64,000 nucleotides of DNA, taken from JACPPO01 sp965262505. Lineage in GTDB: Bacteria > Acidobacteriota > Vicinamibacteria > Vicinamibacterales > UBA2999. Below, piece after piece: positions 8,875-19,070 of this stretch. Under the pieces are notes generated by a model that made no database searches, was not told the origin of the DNA, and was given only the letters and a program-made list of their open reading frames with translations. A program made the position numbers and the translations under genes. The first letter of the stretch is position 1. Every line of letters starts with the position of its first letter. The stretch is from the NCBI GenBank assembly GCA_965262505.1, contig CBDHFM010000030.1:4588001-4652000 (forward strand). The letters are read 5' to 3'.

Positions 8875-10817
8875 TGTGCGGGATTGCCGGAGAAGTGACG
8901 TTTAACGGCGCGCCAGTAAATCCGAGGCATCTGGAGGCGATGGCCGATACGCTTGTCCACCGAGGGCCGGACGCCGACGGTCTGTATGTCGCCCCGCATC
9001 ACGGCGCAGGCCTCGCGTTCCGGCGGCTGCGCATCATCGATCTGACGGCCAGCGGGAATCAGCCGATGCCGAACGAGGACGGATCGATCCAGCTGGTCTT
9101 CAACGGCGAAATCTACAACTTCCGCGAACTGCGGAAACGACTTGAAGCGAAGGGTCACATATTCCGGTCGAGGACGGACTCCGAGGTCATCGTTCATTTG
9201 TACGAGGACGAGGGTCCCGATGCAATCACGATGCTCGATGGAATGTTTGCGATCGCAATCTGGGACGACCGCGAGCGGCGGCTTGTGCTGGCGCGGGATC
9301 GCACGGGCAAGAAGCCTCTCTTCTACTCTTTGTCCGCACAGCGCATCCGCTTTGCCTCCGAGATCAAGGCGTTGCTGGCGTGTCCAGATTTCCGGGCGGA
9401 CGTCAACGTGGAGGCTATTCCGTATTTCTTCATGTACGGATACGTTCACAACCCCGACACGATCTACCGGGGAGTCAAGCAGGTCCCACCTGCAACGATT
9501 CTGACGATCGATCGAAACGGCAGGGCCGCAAGCCGACAGTACTGGAGCTACGCAGCAGCCTCCGACCAGGCTCGACGTGCCACAGGCACCGAACCGGCGG
9601 CGGCCTCCCGCGTGCGGGCGCTCGTGACCCAGGCGGTCGAGCGTCGGCTGGTGAGTGACGTCCCTTTCGGCGCGTTTCTGAGCGGTGGGGTCGATTCGAC
9701 GATCGTCGTGGGCGTGATGAGCCGCCTGCTGGGCGAGCCCGTGAAGACGTTCAGCATCGGATTTGAGGGCGACGCCGCATACGACGAGACCACGTACGCT
9801 CGGCTCGCCGCGAAGAGTTTTGGCACAGATCACACCGAATTCATTGTGAAACCCTCAGCAGTGGAGCTGGTGGACAAGTTGATCTGGCACCACGACGGCC
9901 CGTTCGCCGACAGCTCAGCGATTCCGACTTATATCGTTTCAGAACTGACGCGGCGGCACGTCACAGTCGTCCTGAACGGCGATGGCGGTGACGAGCTCTT
10001 CGCCGGCTACCTGCGGTTTCGTGCCGGCGTGTTGTCCGAGATGATTCCACGCCCCGTCGGTGTAATGCTCGACCGCGTGCTGTCTCGGCTGCCATCGCCC
10101 TCTCGGCACAGGCACTGGCTGGCATTCGCGCAACGGTTTGCTCGAGCGTTGGAGTTGCCGCTGCACGCGAGACTTACGCGCTGGAATGCGCTCTTTTACG
10201 ACGACCTGCCGGAGCTGTTGCGTCCTGAGATTCTCCACGAGCCTGTGGATCCCCTCCGGTACCTCGACGGCGAGAGGGAGCATCTCGGGGCGTTGCCGAC
10301 GACTCTTGCCAAGCTGCTGTACGCCAACTTCATCACCTATCTGCCAGGTGATCTATCGGTGAAGATGGATCGGTGCACCATGGCGAATTCGCTTGAAGCG
10401 CGCTCGCCCTTTCTCGATACCGCGTTGATTGAGTATGTGGCCGGTCTTCCGGACGAGATGAAACTTCGGGGGAAGCGGACGAAGGTCATCCTGCGCGAGG
10501 CGTTCTCCGATCTGCTGCCGCAGAAAATCGACAGACGAAGCAAGATGGGCTTTGGTGTGCCCCTTGGGACCTGGTTCCGCGGCGAGCTGCGTGAGTATCT
10601 GTGCGACCATCTCCTGGATCCAGGCGCGCGATATCGCGCGTACCTCGCGGCCGACGCCGTGCATCGGCTGGTGCAGCGGCACCTGGCCGGCCACACCGAC
10701 GCCGGACAACGACTTTGGACGATTCTCTGCTTTGAGCGATGGCTCCGTATGCTGCCGGGGTGGGTGCGCAGTGACGTGCCCACGACCGCAACGTCGCTTG
10801 CGCCGTCCGTCTCCTAA
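8874..10817 (+). CDS. asnB: asparagine synthase (glutamine-hydrolysing)-like amidotransferase
   Basis: 647 residues. The N-terminal class II glutaminase domain begins MCGIAGEV with Cys2 as nucleophile, and HRGPD follows. The C-terminal synthetase domain has the PPi loop SGGVDST at about residues 270-276 and GDGGDELFAGY near 371. In polysaccharide loci such enzymes are thought to amidate uronic acids or other carboxylated sugars, rather than make free asparagine; that role here is inference. The ATG shares one base with the preceding stop (TGATG). Length and domain order are normal. Confidence 0.9.
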   Translation: MCGIAGEVTFNGAPVNPRHLEAMADTLVHRGPDADGLYVAPHHGAGLAFRRLRIIDLTASGNQPMPNEDGSIQLVFNGEIYNFRELRKRLEAKGHIFRSRTDSEVIVHLYEDEGPDAITMLDGMFAIAIWDDRERRLVLARDRTGKKPLFYSLSAQRIRFASEIKALLACPDFRADVNVEAIPYFFMYGYVHNPDTIYRGVKQVPPATILTIDRNGRAASRQYWSYAAASDQARRATGTEPAAASRVRALVTQAVERRLVSDVPFGAFLSGGVDSTIVVGVMSRLLGEPVKTFSIGFEGDAAYDETTYARLAAKSFGTDHTEFIVKPSAVELVDKLIWHHDGPFADSSAIPTYIVSELTRRHVTVVLNGDGGDELFAGYLRFRAGVLSEMIPRPVGVMLDRVLSRLPSPSRHRHWLAFAQRFARALELPLHARLTRWNALFYDDLPELLRPEILHEPVDPLRYLDGEREHLGALPTTLAKLLYANFITYLPGDLSVKMDRCTMANSLEARSPFLDTALIEYVAGLPDEMKLRGKRTKVILREAFSDLLPQKIDRRSKMGFGVPLGTWFRGELREYLCDHLLDPGARYRAYLAADAVHRLVQRHLAGHTDAGQRLWTILCFERWLRMLPGWVRSDVPTTATSLAPSVS

Positions 10818-10885
10818 ATCCACAGCGTCGATAGGGCAGAATGCTTGCACGCACCGTCACGTATCCCTACATCTGAGACCGCCGA

Positions 10886-11830
10886 ATGAGAATTCTGCTC
10901 ACCGGTGGAGCCGGCTTTCTCGGCTCGCACCTTGCGGAGGCGTTGCTGGCTCGAGGCGACAGTGTGCACGTCCTTGACGATTTTTCGACCGGTTCTATCG
11001 AGAATCTCTCCAACCTTGGCATGACATCGCTTCGTGCGGACCTGCTGGACCCGCGCGCCGTCCTCGACGTCGTGGCCGATCTACGGCCGGACTTTGTGTT
11101 CCATCTCGCCGGGGTCGTCAATCTCGAGCGATCCCTCCAGGTGGCAGAGGCGTGTATGCGCGTGAACGTCACTGGAACGCTCAACCTGTTGCGAGCGCTC
11201 GAAGCCACGTCACCCTCGATGTTTGTACTGGCCAGCACAACGGAAGTGTACGGAAATGGTCCGGTCCCTTTTCACGAAGGACAGGCGGCTGAACCTCCGT
11301 CGCCGTATGCCATCTCGAAGCTGGCCGCCGAGCAGCTCGCGCTCTCTCTGTATCGCCTGACCGGGTTTCCCGCCGTCGTGCTCCGTATCGCGACGTCTTA
11401 TGGGCCCAGGCAACCGCATCGTCGCCTCATCCCGTCGCTCATAGAGAGCTACGGCCGCGGCGAGTCACCGGCCCTTTCCGATCCAACCCTCGCACGGGAT
11501 TTCTTGTTCGTCGATGACGTGGTGAAGGGACTGCTCGTCGCGGCTGAGAGCCCGCGCGCACGAGGGGAGATCATCAACCTTGGCGATGAGACGACCTACA
11601 CGATCCGACACATTGCAGAAACGGTGCGCCGGTTGATGGGCGTCGACGTGACGCCGCGTTACGGAGCGCGCGCCTCGCGCGCGAACGAAGCGCGTGTGTG
11701 GGCGTCGAACATCGATAAGACGCGGCAGCTGCTCGGTTGGGCTCCAGAGACTCCCCTGGTTGAAGGACTCGAACGGACCATCACATGGTTCCGCGCCCAG
11801 CCCGCGCAAGTCTCAGGCCAGCCTTGCTAG
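10886..11830 (+). CDS. NAD-dependent epimerase/dehydratase (extended SDR)
   Basis: 314-residue nucleotide-sugar SDR. NAD site TGGAGFLGSH at residues 6-15, then VLDDFSTG. The catalytic Tyr/Lys pair is in YAISKLAAE (about 143-151) and the STTEVYG block precedes it. The overall look (PHRRLIPSLI, DFLFVDDVV, FNLGDE-like INLGDETTYTI) suits UDP-glucose 4-epimerase or UDP-glucuronate decarboxylase relatives; substrate unknown. It ends three bases before the RfbH-type gene, so both may serve the same sugar. Confidence 0.85.
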   Translation: MRILLTGGAGFLGSHLAEALLARGDSVHVLDDFSTGSIENLSNLGMTSLRADLLDPRAVLDVVADLRPDFVFHLAGVVNLERSLQVAEACMRVNVTGTLNLLRALEATSPSMFVLASTTEVYGNGPVPFHEGQAAEPPSPYAISKLAAEQLALSLYRLTGFPAVVLRIATSYGPRQPHRRLIPSLIESYGRGESPALSDPTLARDFLFVDDVVKGLLVAAESPRARGEIINLGDETTYTIRHIAETVRRLMGVDVTPRYGARASRANEARVWASNIDKTRQLLGWAPETPLVEGLERTITWFRAQPAQVSGQPC

Positions 11831-11832
11831 CG

Positions 11833-13167
11833 ATGAACGACCAAGCTGCACGGTTGAGGGAGGAGATTCTCCAGAAGGTGCGTGAGTACTCCGCGATCGC
11901 GCATGCACCGCGCCCGTTCGTCCCCTTCGAATCCAAAGTGCCGTACGCCGGCCGCATCTTCGATGATCGCGAAGTCACGGCGCTCATCAGCAGCGCACTC
12001 GATTTCTGGTTGACACTCGGCCCGTACGGCGCGGAATTCGAAGCCAAGATGCGGCGATTTGTCGGGGCGCGCGACTTCGTGCTCACGAATTCCGGCTCAT
12101 CGGCAAACCTGGCGGCGATTACCGCGTTATGCTCGTCGCAGCTGGACGGCCGCTTGTCAGAGGGCGATGAGGTAATTACGCCGGCCGTGACGTTTCCAAC
12201 CACGCTCGCTCCGATCGTCCAGAACAGGTTGACGCCGGTGTTCGTTGACTGCGACATCGGCACCTACGACGTCGATCTAGACGAGGTGGCCGCCGCGGTC
12301 TCGCCGCGAACGCGGGCTCTTGTCGTGCCTCACACGCTCGGAAACCCGTGCCGCATGGATCGGCTGATGGAGATCGTGCGCGAACACGACCTCTGGTTGG
12401 TCGAGGATTGTTGCGACGCGCTCGGTGCCAGGTTCGGCGGCCGGCTCGTCGGCACCTTCGGCGATCTGGCGACGTGCAGTTTCTATCCGGCACACCACAT
12501 CACCCTCGGCGAGGGTGGCGGTATCGTCGTCCGGTCGCCGAAGGTCGCAAAGATCGTACGGTCAGTTCGCGATTGGGGCCGGGACTGCTGGTGCGATCCG
12601 GGCAAGAGCGATACGTGCGGCAAGCGCTTCGGCTGGCAGCTCGGCGACTTGCCGTTCGGGTACGACCACAAGTACACGTACTCTGAAATTGGGTACAACC
12701 TGAAGCCCACCGATCTGCAGGCGGCGATTGGCGTTGTCCAGGCCGATCGAATCTCAGAATTTCATGCTCGCAGACAGCACAATTTCCAGCGTCTGTACGA
12801 CGGACTGAAGCCACACGAAGAGTTCCTCGTTCTGCCTGCCGCATATCCCGGTGCCGAGCCGGCGTGGTTTGCCTTTCCTCTGACCGTCCGCGGCGGCATC
12901 GCGCGCGCTGACCTCGTCCAATGGCTGGAGGACTCCCGGATCGAGACGCGTCAGATCTTCGCAGGGAATGTCCTAAGGCAGCCCGCGTACCGAAACATAC
13001 CTCACCGGGTCCACGGGGATCTGGCGCGTTCCGACATTGTGATGAACGACACGTTCTTCATCGGCGTCTACCCCGGGATTACTGATCAGATGATTGACTT
13101 CGTGCTTGAACGTGTCGAGGCGTTCTTCAAGTCGAACTCCGTTGGCTCACCGGAGTCGAGACGCTGA
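11833..13167 (+). CDS. rfbH: RfbH/DdhC-type CDP-4-keto-6-deoxyglucose 3-dehydrase (PLP, 2Fe-2S)
   Basis: 444 residues, DegT/DnrJ/EryC1/StrS fold. Two features point to the E1 dehydrase that starts 3-deoxysugar formation (abequose, tyvelose, paratose, ascarylose) rather than an aminotransferase. First, in SFYPAHHITLGEGG the position of the usual PLP lysine is His221. Second, four cysteines at 194, 252, 254 and 262 have the spacing C-x57-C-x-C-x7-C described for the [2Fe-2S] cluster of E1. ATG 11833 is chosen because it follows the previous stop by two bases and gives the usual N-terminus. No reductase partner (DdhD/E3) and no CDP-glucose synthesis genes are visible in the window. Confidence 0.85.
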   Translation: MNDQAARLREEILQKVREYSAIAHAPRPFVPFESKVPYAGRIFDDREVTALISSALDFWLTLGPYGAEFEAKMRRFVGARDFVLTNSGSSANLAAITALCSSQLDGRLSEGDEVITPAVTFPTTLAPIVQNRLTPVFVDCDIGTYDVDLDEVAAAVSPRTRALVVPHTLGNPCRMDRLMEIVREHDLWLVEDCCDALGARFGGRLVGTFGDLATCSFYPAHHITLGEGGGIVVRSPKVAKIVRSVRDWGRDCWCDPGKSDTCGKRFGWQLGDLPFGYDHKYTYSEIGYNLKPTDLQAAIGVVQADRISEFHARRQHNFQRLYDGLKPHEEFLVLPAAYPGAEPAWFAFPLTVRGGIARADLVQWLEDSRIETRQIFAGNVLRQPAYRNIPHRVHGDLARSDIVMNDTFFIGVYPGITDQMIDFVLERVEAFFKSNSVGSPESRR

Positions 13168-13874
13168 TGACCAAGGTGCGAATGACACACGGCGCGGCGC
13201 TCGACCTGACGGTGGTGATTGCTGCGTATAACGAGCGCCAGACCATCATGCAGGTCATCGACCGCGTGATGGCAGTGCCGATATCGAAGGAGATCATCGT
13301 TGTCGACAACTGCTCGACGGACGGCACACGTGAACTCCTGTCCACGCTCGATGGAGCGGCGCGTGTAATCTACCAGCCGCAGAACATGGGTAAGGGCACA
13401 TCGATTCGCACGGCGATCCCGCTGGCCCGCGGCGAGTATTTCATTATTCAGGATGCCGATCTCGAGTACGAGCCCGAGCAATTTCCACGACTGTTGGCTT
13501 ATGCCCGCGAGCACGACCTCGATGCCTTGTACGGCTCGCGAGTCCTTGGGGGCAAGAATACGAAGTATCGCCGCTACTACGTTGGGGTGCAGGCGTTAAC
13601 GTGGTTGACGAACATCGTGTACGGTTCGCAGCTCACCGATGTCGCCACCGCCTGTAAGATGTTTCGTACGTCCAGGCTGCACAGGTTGAACCTTCGCGGT
13701 GCTGGTTTCGACCTCGATTCCGAGCTGACCAACAAGGTGTGTCGCCATGGTTGGAAAATCGCAGAGCTGCCGGTGCCGTATCACCCGCGCACGTTCGACG
13801 AGGGGAAAAAGATTCGGAGCGCCGACGGTCTCAAGGCGGCGTACGTGATTCTGCGCGATCGGTTTCACGATTGA
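13167..13874 (+). CDS. glycosyltransferase family 2 (polyprenol-phosphate sugar synthase-like)
   Basis: 235 residues, GT-A fold. TVVIAAYNERQTI at about residues 15-27, IIVVDNCSTDGT (about 44-55), and the metal-binding DADLEYEP (about 97-104) resemble dolichyl/undecaprenyl-phosphate mannose or glucose synthases. There is no C-terminal membrane anchor. The adjacent GT-C membrane protein would use a lipid-linked sugar donor of this kind, so the two may work as a pair. Starts on the shared A of TGATG. Confidence 0.85.
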   Translation: MTKVRMTHGAALDLTVVIAAYNERQTIMQVIDRVMAVPISKEIIVVDNCSTDGTRELLSTLDGAARVIYQPQNMGKGTSIRTAIPLARGEYFIIQDADLEYEPEQFPRLLAYAREHDLDALYGSRVLGGKNTKYRRYYVGVQALTWLTNIVYGSQLTDVATACKMFRTSRLHRLNLRGAGFDLDSELTNKVCRHGWKIAELPVPYHPRTFDEGKKIRSADGLKAAYVILRDRFHD

Positions 13875-15187
13875 CCCACGGTTCACATCCCCTGTGGAAT
13901 GGCGCGACCGAGGCCGCTGGCGTTCTCGTCGCCGCGCTCATCGTCCGCCTGGTCTTCGTCTGGATGATGCCAGCGCCCCCCATGGAGCTCGCCGACCAGA
14001 CGGACTACGATAGGCTGGCGCACGCCATTCTCGACGGACGAGGTTATGTTTCGGCAATCGGCCTGCCGACATCCGAACGTCCACCCCTCTACGGTTACGC
14101 GTTGGCCGCCGTGTACGCGGTTTTCGATGATGGCCCATCTGCCATGCGCGTTCTGCAAGGCCTGCTCGATGCGGTGACGTGCCTGCTCGTCTACCTGCTT
14201 GCCGCGCGGCATTTCGGGGTTCAGGCTGCCCGAGTGTCGGCGGTGCTGGCGATCGGCTCGCTGAGCCTACTTTTTGCCACTCGCTTTCTCATGACGGAGA
14301 CCATCTCGACGCTGTTCATGGTCGCGACGGTGTTCGTCCTGGATGTGGCGCTCACCCGCTGGCACGCGATTCCATTCTTCGTCACGGGCGTGCTGGTGGG
14401 GCTTAGCACCCTGGCGAAGGGCACCGCGCTTTTGCTCCCTGCGGCGTTGTTGGTGCCGATCTGGGTGGCCGCTCACCGGAATCGGCGGCTGTTTACCCGT
14501 GCCGCGGCGCTGCTCATCCTCGGCTTTGTCCTGACGCTCCTTCCGTGGACGATCAGGAACTACCGCGTTCACGGGGAGTTCGTGCCGGTCGCCACCCAGG
14601 CGGGATGGGTCGTCTATTCATCTTATGCTCCGCCGGAGGGAAAGATCTTCGGCAATTACACGTTTGATGACACCGTCACCGCCAGTGCGGCGTTGCCTGA
14701 AGCGGAACGCAGTCGCTTCTTAACACGCGCGGCCATAGATCGTATCCGCGACTACCCAGGCGACCTTCCGCGGCTCACGATGCTGAAGTTCCTCTACTTT
14801 GTCAGTCCTTTCGACTGGCATTTCCTCGGCGTCGATGGCGTGTTCAATTTTACGTACGCGCTGACGGCTCTGTTGGCCTTGTACGGTCTGTGGATCGTCC
14901 GTTGGGACGGTTGGCGTCCCGTATTGCTGGTAACAGCTCCATGCTTCATGCTGTTGCAGTCGCTCGGTCTCTACGGCAGCGCAAGGCTGCGAATGCCGAT
15001 TGAGCCTCTTCTGATGGTCTTGGCTGGTGGCGGCCTGGTCGTGGCGTGGCGCCGGGCGGAGCATTATAGGGCGACGTTCACGGTGATGATCGCCCTGGCC
15101 ATTCTGGCCGGGTTCGCGGCTTACGTATTCAGCGCTGACGTAAAGAGTGTGAGCGCCGCAGCATTGAGCGCTGTCGGTTTGTGGTGA
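13871..15187 (+). CDS. GT-C membrane glycosyltransferase (ArnT/GT39-like)
   Basis: About 438 residues with around ten hydrophobic segments. The first luminal loop has MELADQTDYDRLAHAI followed by SERPPLYGY, the acidic-loop pattern of polyprenol-phosphate-dependent GT-C enzymes. TTG 13871 is chosen because it overlaps the preceding stop (TTGA) and lies just before the first membrane segment; the frame also stays open upstream inside the GT2 gene. Likely transfers a sugar from a lipid-phosphate carrier to a glycan on the periplasmic face. Converges with the minus-strand epimerase 33 bases downstream. Confidence 0.75.
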   Translation: MTHGSHPLWNGATEAAGVLVAALIVRLVFVWMMPAPPMELADQTDYDRLAHAILDGRGYVSAIGLPTSERPPLYGYALAAVYAVFDDGPSAMRVLQGLLDAVTCLLVYLLAARHFGVQAARVSAVLAIGSLSLLFATRFLMTETISTLFMVATVFVLDVALTRWHAIPFFVTGVLVGLSTLAKGTALLLPAALLVPIWVAAHRNRRLFTRAAALLILGFVLTLLPWTIRNYRVHGEFVPVATQAGWVVYSSYAPPEGKIFGNYTFDDTVTASAALPEAERSRFLTRAAIDRIRDYPGDLPRLTMLKFLYFVSPFDWHFLGVDGVFNFTYALTALLALYGLWIVRWDGWRPVLLVTAPCFMLLQSLGLYGSARLRMPIEPLLMVLAGGGLVVAWRRAEHYRATFTVMIALAILAGFAAYVFSADVKSVSAAALSAVGLW

Positions 15188-15220
15188 GAGGTGCGCACAT
15201 GAAGGCTCCACTCACGGGGA

Positions 15221-16213
15221 TTACTCCAACCAGAACGTCGGCAGCTTCTCCGTAATTTCGATATTGTCGAATCTTTTCGTTGTCTGGCTGCCGACCTGTT
15301 TGACCCAGGCCGCCATCCGTTCGAGACCTTCTGCCAGTGCGGTCGCCGGCAGTGCACCGAACACGCGACGCACCTTGCTGTGATCGGACGAGGCGTGCTG
15401 CACTTCGAGACGAGGAGGCAGATGCTTGATGGTGCCACTGATGCCCATTGCATTCATCACGGATACGGCCAGCGTGTTGACGGTGTACTCCTGATCCGCT
15501 CCGATGTTGAACGTCTGATTGTAAGCCTCCGGGAGCTCGACCGATGTCGCGATCGCCGGCGCGATGTCGCCGATATAGCTGAATGCCCGCGTCTGCGTCC
15601 CGTCACCGAACACGCTCAGGGGATGTCCCTGGAGAAGCTGGTTCATGAAGATGCCGATGACATTGCGATACCGATCACCGATGTTCTGGTACTCCCCGTA
15701 GACGTTGTGCGGACGAAAGACGATGAAGTTCAGTCCGAACATCTGAGACGCAGCGTGGAGGTCCTGTTCGACGGCGAACTTCGCGATCCCGTACGGGTCT
15801 TCTGGCCTTGGCTCCATCTCTTCTGTCATGGGAGGCGGCAGACTGCCGTACACCGCGATCGACGACGTAAAGACGAAGCACTTGACGTGATGCGTGATCG
15901 CCTCGTTCAAGACCGTCATCGTGCCGACCACGTTGTTCGTGTAGTTGAAGCGGCGGATGAAGTGACTCAGTCCTTCGGCGGCGTACGCGGCAAGATGGTA
16001 CACGTAATCGAAACGATGCTCCTCAAACAACGAAGCGACCAGAGCGGCGTCGGTAATACAGCCCTGCACGAAAAGCGCTTCTGGATGCACGTTGCGGCGA
16101 AATCCGCCGGTCAGGTCGTCGAGCACGACGACGCGGTGCCCGCGTGCGAGCAGTTGGCGGGTGACGTGACTTCCCATGAAGCCGGCTCCTCCGGTGACCA
16201 GAGACGTTGGCAT
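15221..16213 (-). CDS. NAD-dependent epimerase/dehydratase (extended SDR)
   Basis: 330 residues. NAD site TGGAGFMGSH near the N-terminus, TSSIAVYG, and YGIAKFAVE carrying the Tyr/Lys pair. The segment FGDGTQTRAFSYIGD is typical of UDP-glucose 4-epimerase or UDP-glucuronate decarboxylase relatives. ATG 16213 (MPTSLVTGGAGF) is preferred to the longer reading from 16267, since SDRs of this class start shortly before the glycine motif. This is the only clear host metabolic gene on the minus strand. Its start faces the GT4 gene at 16267, leaving 53 bases for two divergent promoters. Confidence 0.85.
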   Translation of the reverse strand: MPTSLVTGGAGFMGSHVTRQLLARGHRVVVLDDLTGGFRRNVHPEALFVQGCITDAALVASLFEEHRFDYVYHLAAYAAEGLSHFIRRFNYTNNVVGTMTVLNEAITHHVKCFVFTSSIAVYGSLPPPMTEEMEPRPEDPYGIAKFAVEQDLHAASQMFGLNFIVFRPHNVYGEYQNIGDRYRNVIGIFMNQLLQGHPLSVFGDGTQTRAFSYIGDIAPAIATSVELPEAYNQTFNIGADQEYTVNTLAVSVMNAMGISGTIKHLPPRLEVQHASSDHSKVRRVFGALPATALAEGLERMAAWVKQVGSQTTKRFDNIEITEKLPTFWLE

Positions 16214-17156
16214 GTCTCCACATGTTATGTCAGCCCGTTGAGCTCGAACACCCTTCTCGAATATCAATGGCTGTGCGCATGAAGGTCCTCGTCCTCATGC
16301 CGTATCTTCCCGATAGGGCTCCAGGGCAACGGTTTCGCATCGAGCAATGGACGCCGATATTGCGCGCTCGCGGTGTGTCTATATGTTTCGAGCCGTTCGA
16401 GTCGCCGGCCTTGAAGAAGGTGCTGCATCATCCCGGACAGCACGCCGCAAAGGTATGGGCAATGAGCCGCTGCATCGTCTCTCGCGTCGCATGGCTCGCA
16501 CGCTTCGACCGCCGGGAATGGGATGCCGTATTTCTGCACCGTGAGCTGTTACCGATAGGTCCCCCTGTGCTCGAGTGGCTGCTGGCGAAGACGGGTATCC
16601 CGATCGTCTACGATTTCGACGACGCGATCTTTCTTTCCAATGTCAGCGACGCGAACCGACGCCTCGCCTGGTTGAAGTGGCCACAAAAGACAGGCATCAT
16701 CTGCCGCTTGAGCACGCATGTCACCGTGGGCAACGAGTACCTACGGCAATACGTGCTGCCATTCAACTCGCGTGTGTCGGTGGTACCGACCACGATCAAC
16801 AGCGACCAGTACACCGCGAAGCACAGCGTCGCCATTCAACAGCCGCCTGTCATCGGATGGAGCGGCAGCCACAGCACGATCAAGCATCTGCAGTGGTTCA
16901 TACCCACGTTGCAGGCACTGCGGAAGTCCGTTGAGTTTCGCCTGAAGGTTGTGGGGGCACAGGACTTCACCGCACCGGGGATCAGAGTCGAAAGCGTTCC
17001 ATGGACGCTCGGTACCGAGATCACGAATATCAAGGACTTCGACATCGGTATCATGCCGCTGCCGGACGATGATTGGTCGCGAGGGAAATGCGGCTTGAAG
17101 GCGCTGCAATACATGGCCTTGGGCATTCCCGTTATCGCGTCACCGGTTGGCGTTAA

Positions 17157-18833
17157 CCTGAATAATTCATCAACGATCGCGATCGCGTAGAAACACAAAC
17201 GCCTCCCCGTGGTACAAAGGCCGTGCTGATGGACCTTTTCCACGACGGAGGCGCTTGGTTTGAACGACGAAACGATAACACAGACTGTTCTGTTTCCTGA
17301 TCTGCTCGACCGACCCGTGATGGCGACGTTCGATCAGCCTCACGCGAGTTCGGACGGCGGCGCGGTGCTGCTTAAAGCCGCCGATCAACGGCTCGGCCTG
17401 CTGGCCGCCCTCACGGCGACGGTCCCCGACGCGCGCGCGTCGGCGCGCGTGACGCACGGGGTGAGCGATCTGATCGCGCAACGTGTCTTCGCGATCGCGT
17501 GTGGCCATCCCGATGGCAATGACGCTGACCGACTCGCCGACGATCCGATCCACAAACTGTTGCTGGGGCGCGACCCGATCGAGGGCGGCCGCTTGGCGTC
17601 GCAGCCGACGATCTCGCGGTTCGAGCGCACGGCGGCCCCGCGGATGCTGCGCGCCATGAGCGACGCGCTCGCCGACCGGGTGCTGGCCCGCCATCGCCGC
17701 CGGCGACGGGGCGCTCGCCTGATCACGATCGACCTCGATGTCACCGAAGACGAGACCCACGGCGCGCAGCAACTCACCTTCTTCAATGGCTTCTATGATC
17801 ACTGGTGCTACTTGCCACTCGTGGCGAGCCTGACCTTTGACGATGAGGCACGGCAGTACCTCGTCGCCGCGATCCTCCGCCCGGGCAACGCGGCGGGGAC
17901 GGCTGGCGCGGTGGGGCTGCTGAAGCGGCTGCTCCCGAAACTCTGGCGCGCCTTTCCCCGTGCCCGGCTCCGCGTGCGGCTGGATGGGGGCTTCGCTACG
18001 CCGGAGATTTTTGACCACCTGGAGGCGGCCGGGGTCGAGTATGTCGTCGCCATGGGGAACAACGCGGTCCTCACGCGGCACGCCGAGCCGGCGGTCGCGC
18101 CGCTCCGGGCGGTCGTCGCCACGACCCAAGAGACCGCGACTGCCTATGCGGAGGCGGCGTATCAGGCGGGCACCTGGGCGGTGCCCCGGCGCACCATTAT
18201 CAAAGCCGAAGTGGTGTGGCACCACGGACGAGTGCCGCGCGATAACCCGCGTTTCGTCATCACGAATCTGCGCCAAACGCCGGAGTGGATCTACACCCAC
18301 GTGTATTGCGCCCGCGGCGACAGTGAGAATCGCTTCAAGGAACTGAAACACGCCCTCGCCTTCGGGCGCACCAGCTGTACGCGCTTCTGGGCCAATCAGT
18401 TGCGCGTCACCTTGACGGCGGCCGCGTTCGTCCTCTTCCAAGAACTGCAACTCCATGCGGACCGGACCGCGCTCCGCGGGGCGCAAGTCCCTCGGCTGCG
18501 GCAGGCGCTGATCACGATCGGGGTGCAGGTCGTGCGGTCGGTCCGCCGGATCGTTCTGCATTTCCCGCGATCCCATCCCGACGCCGTCTCGTGGGCGCGT
18601 CTCGCCCGCGCGCTCGGCGCCGCCCCCGCGTAACCCGTTCCTGCCATCGCCACCACGCGGTCCTCGCGCCGGAGGTGTCGCCCCCGACCACGCCGATCCG
18701 GTCCCCGGCCCCGTGGCCTCAACCGACCGGCCGTCTCATCGCCTCAATCGTCATGACGCCAGCGTCCATCTGCGTCATCACACTCGAAAACGCCTGCACG
18801 ACGAGCAACTCAGTCACTCGTGAATAATGCGGG
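17157..18833 (+). mobile_element. IS1380-family insertion sequence
   Basis: 1,677 bases flanked by TTAA on both sides (17153-17156 and 18834-18837), the four-base target duplication. The ends start CCTGAATAATTCA and, on the other strand, CCCGCATTATTCA, an imperfect inverted repeat with 12 of the first 19 positions equal. One transposase gene is inside. About 200 bases after the transposase hold no gene. Boundaries are set by restoring the interrupted glycosyltransferase frame. Confidence 0.9.
17260..18633 (+). CDS. IS1380-family transposase
   Basis: 457 residues with TTG start at 17260. DDE transposase of the IS4-like superfamily: SSDGGAVLL near the N-terminus, the first catalytic Asp in LITIDLDVTEDETHG (about 150-164), a second in RVRLDGGFATPE, and Glu in the ARGDSENRFKELKH region (about 350). 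These landmarks and the length fit IS1380. No frameshift or internal stop. Confidence 0.9.
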   Translation: MNDETITQTVLFPDLLDRPVMATFDQPHASSDGGAVLLKAADQRLGLLAALTATVPDARASARVTHGVSDLIAQRVFAIACGHPDGNDADRLADDPIHKLLLGRDPIEGGRLASQPTISRFERTAAPRMLRAMSDALADRVLARHRRRRRGARLITIDLDVTEDETHGAQQLTFFNGFYDHWCYLPLVASLTFDDEARQYLVAAILRPGNAAGTAGAVGLLKRLLPKLWRAFPRARLRVRLDGGFATPEIFDHLEAAGVEYVVAMGNNAVLTRHAEPAVAPLRAVVATTQETATAYAEAAYQAGTWAVPRRTIIKAEVVWHHGRVPRDNPRFVITNLRQTPEWIYTHVYCARGDSENRFKELKHALAFGRTSCTRFWANQLRVTLTAAAFVLFQELQLHADRTALRGAQVPRLRQALITIGVQVVRSVRRIVLHFPRSHPDAVSWARLARALGAAPA

Positions 18834-19070
18834 TTAACTCCTCGATCATCACCGATGGGCGGAATGGCTTCGTCGCGGCGAGTCATGACGAGTGGATCGA
18901 GAAGCTGGCTCGGCTGCTTGCGGATACCGAACTGAGGAAACGCTTCGCCGACGAAGGGCGCAAGACAGTCGAAGCGCGCTATTCAGCCGGTGTGGAGGCC
19001 CCGCGTGTTCTGGAGATATTGGAACGGGCCAGCCGGGGCTCCACCGGCGCGCCAGAAGCTGCTCCCATCG

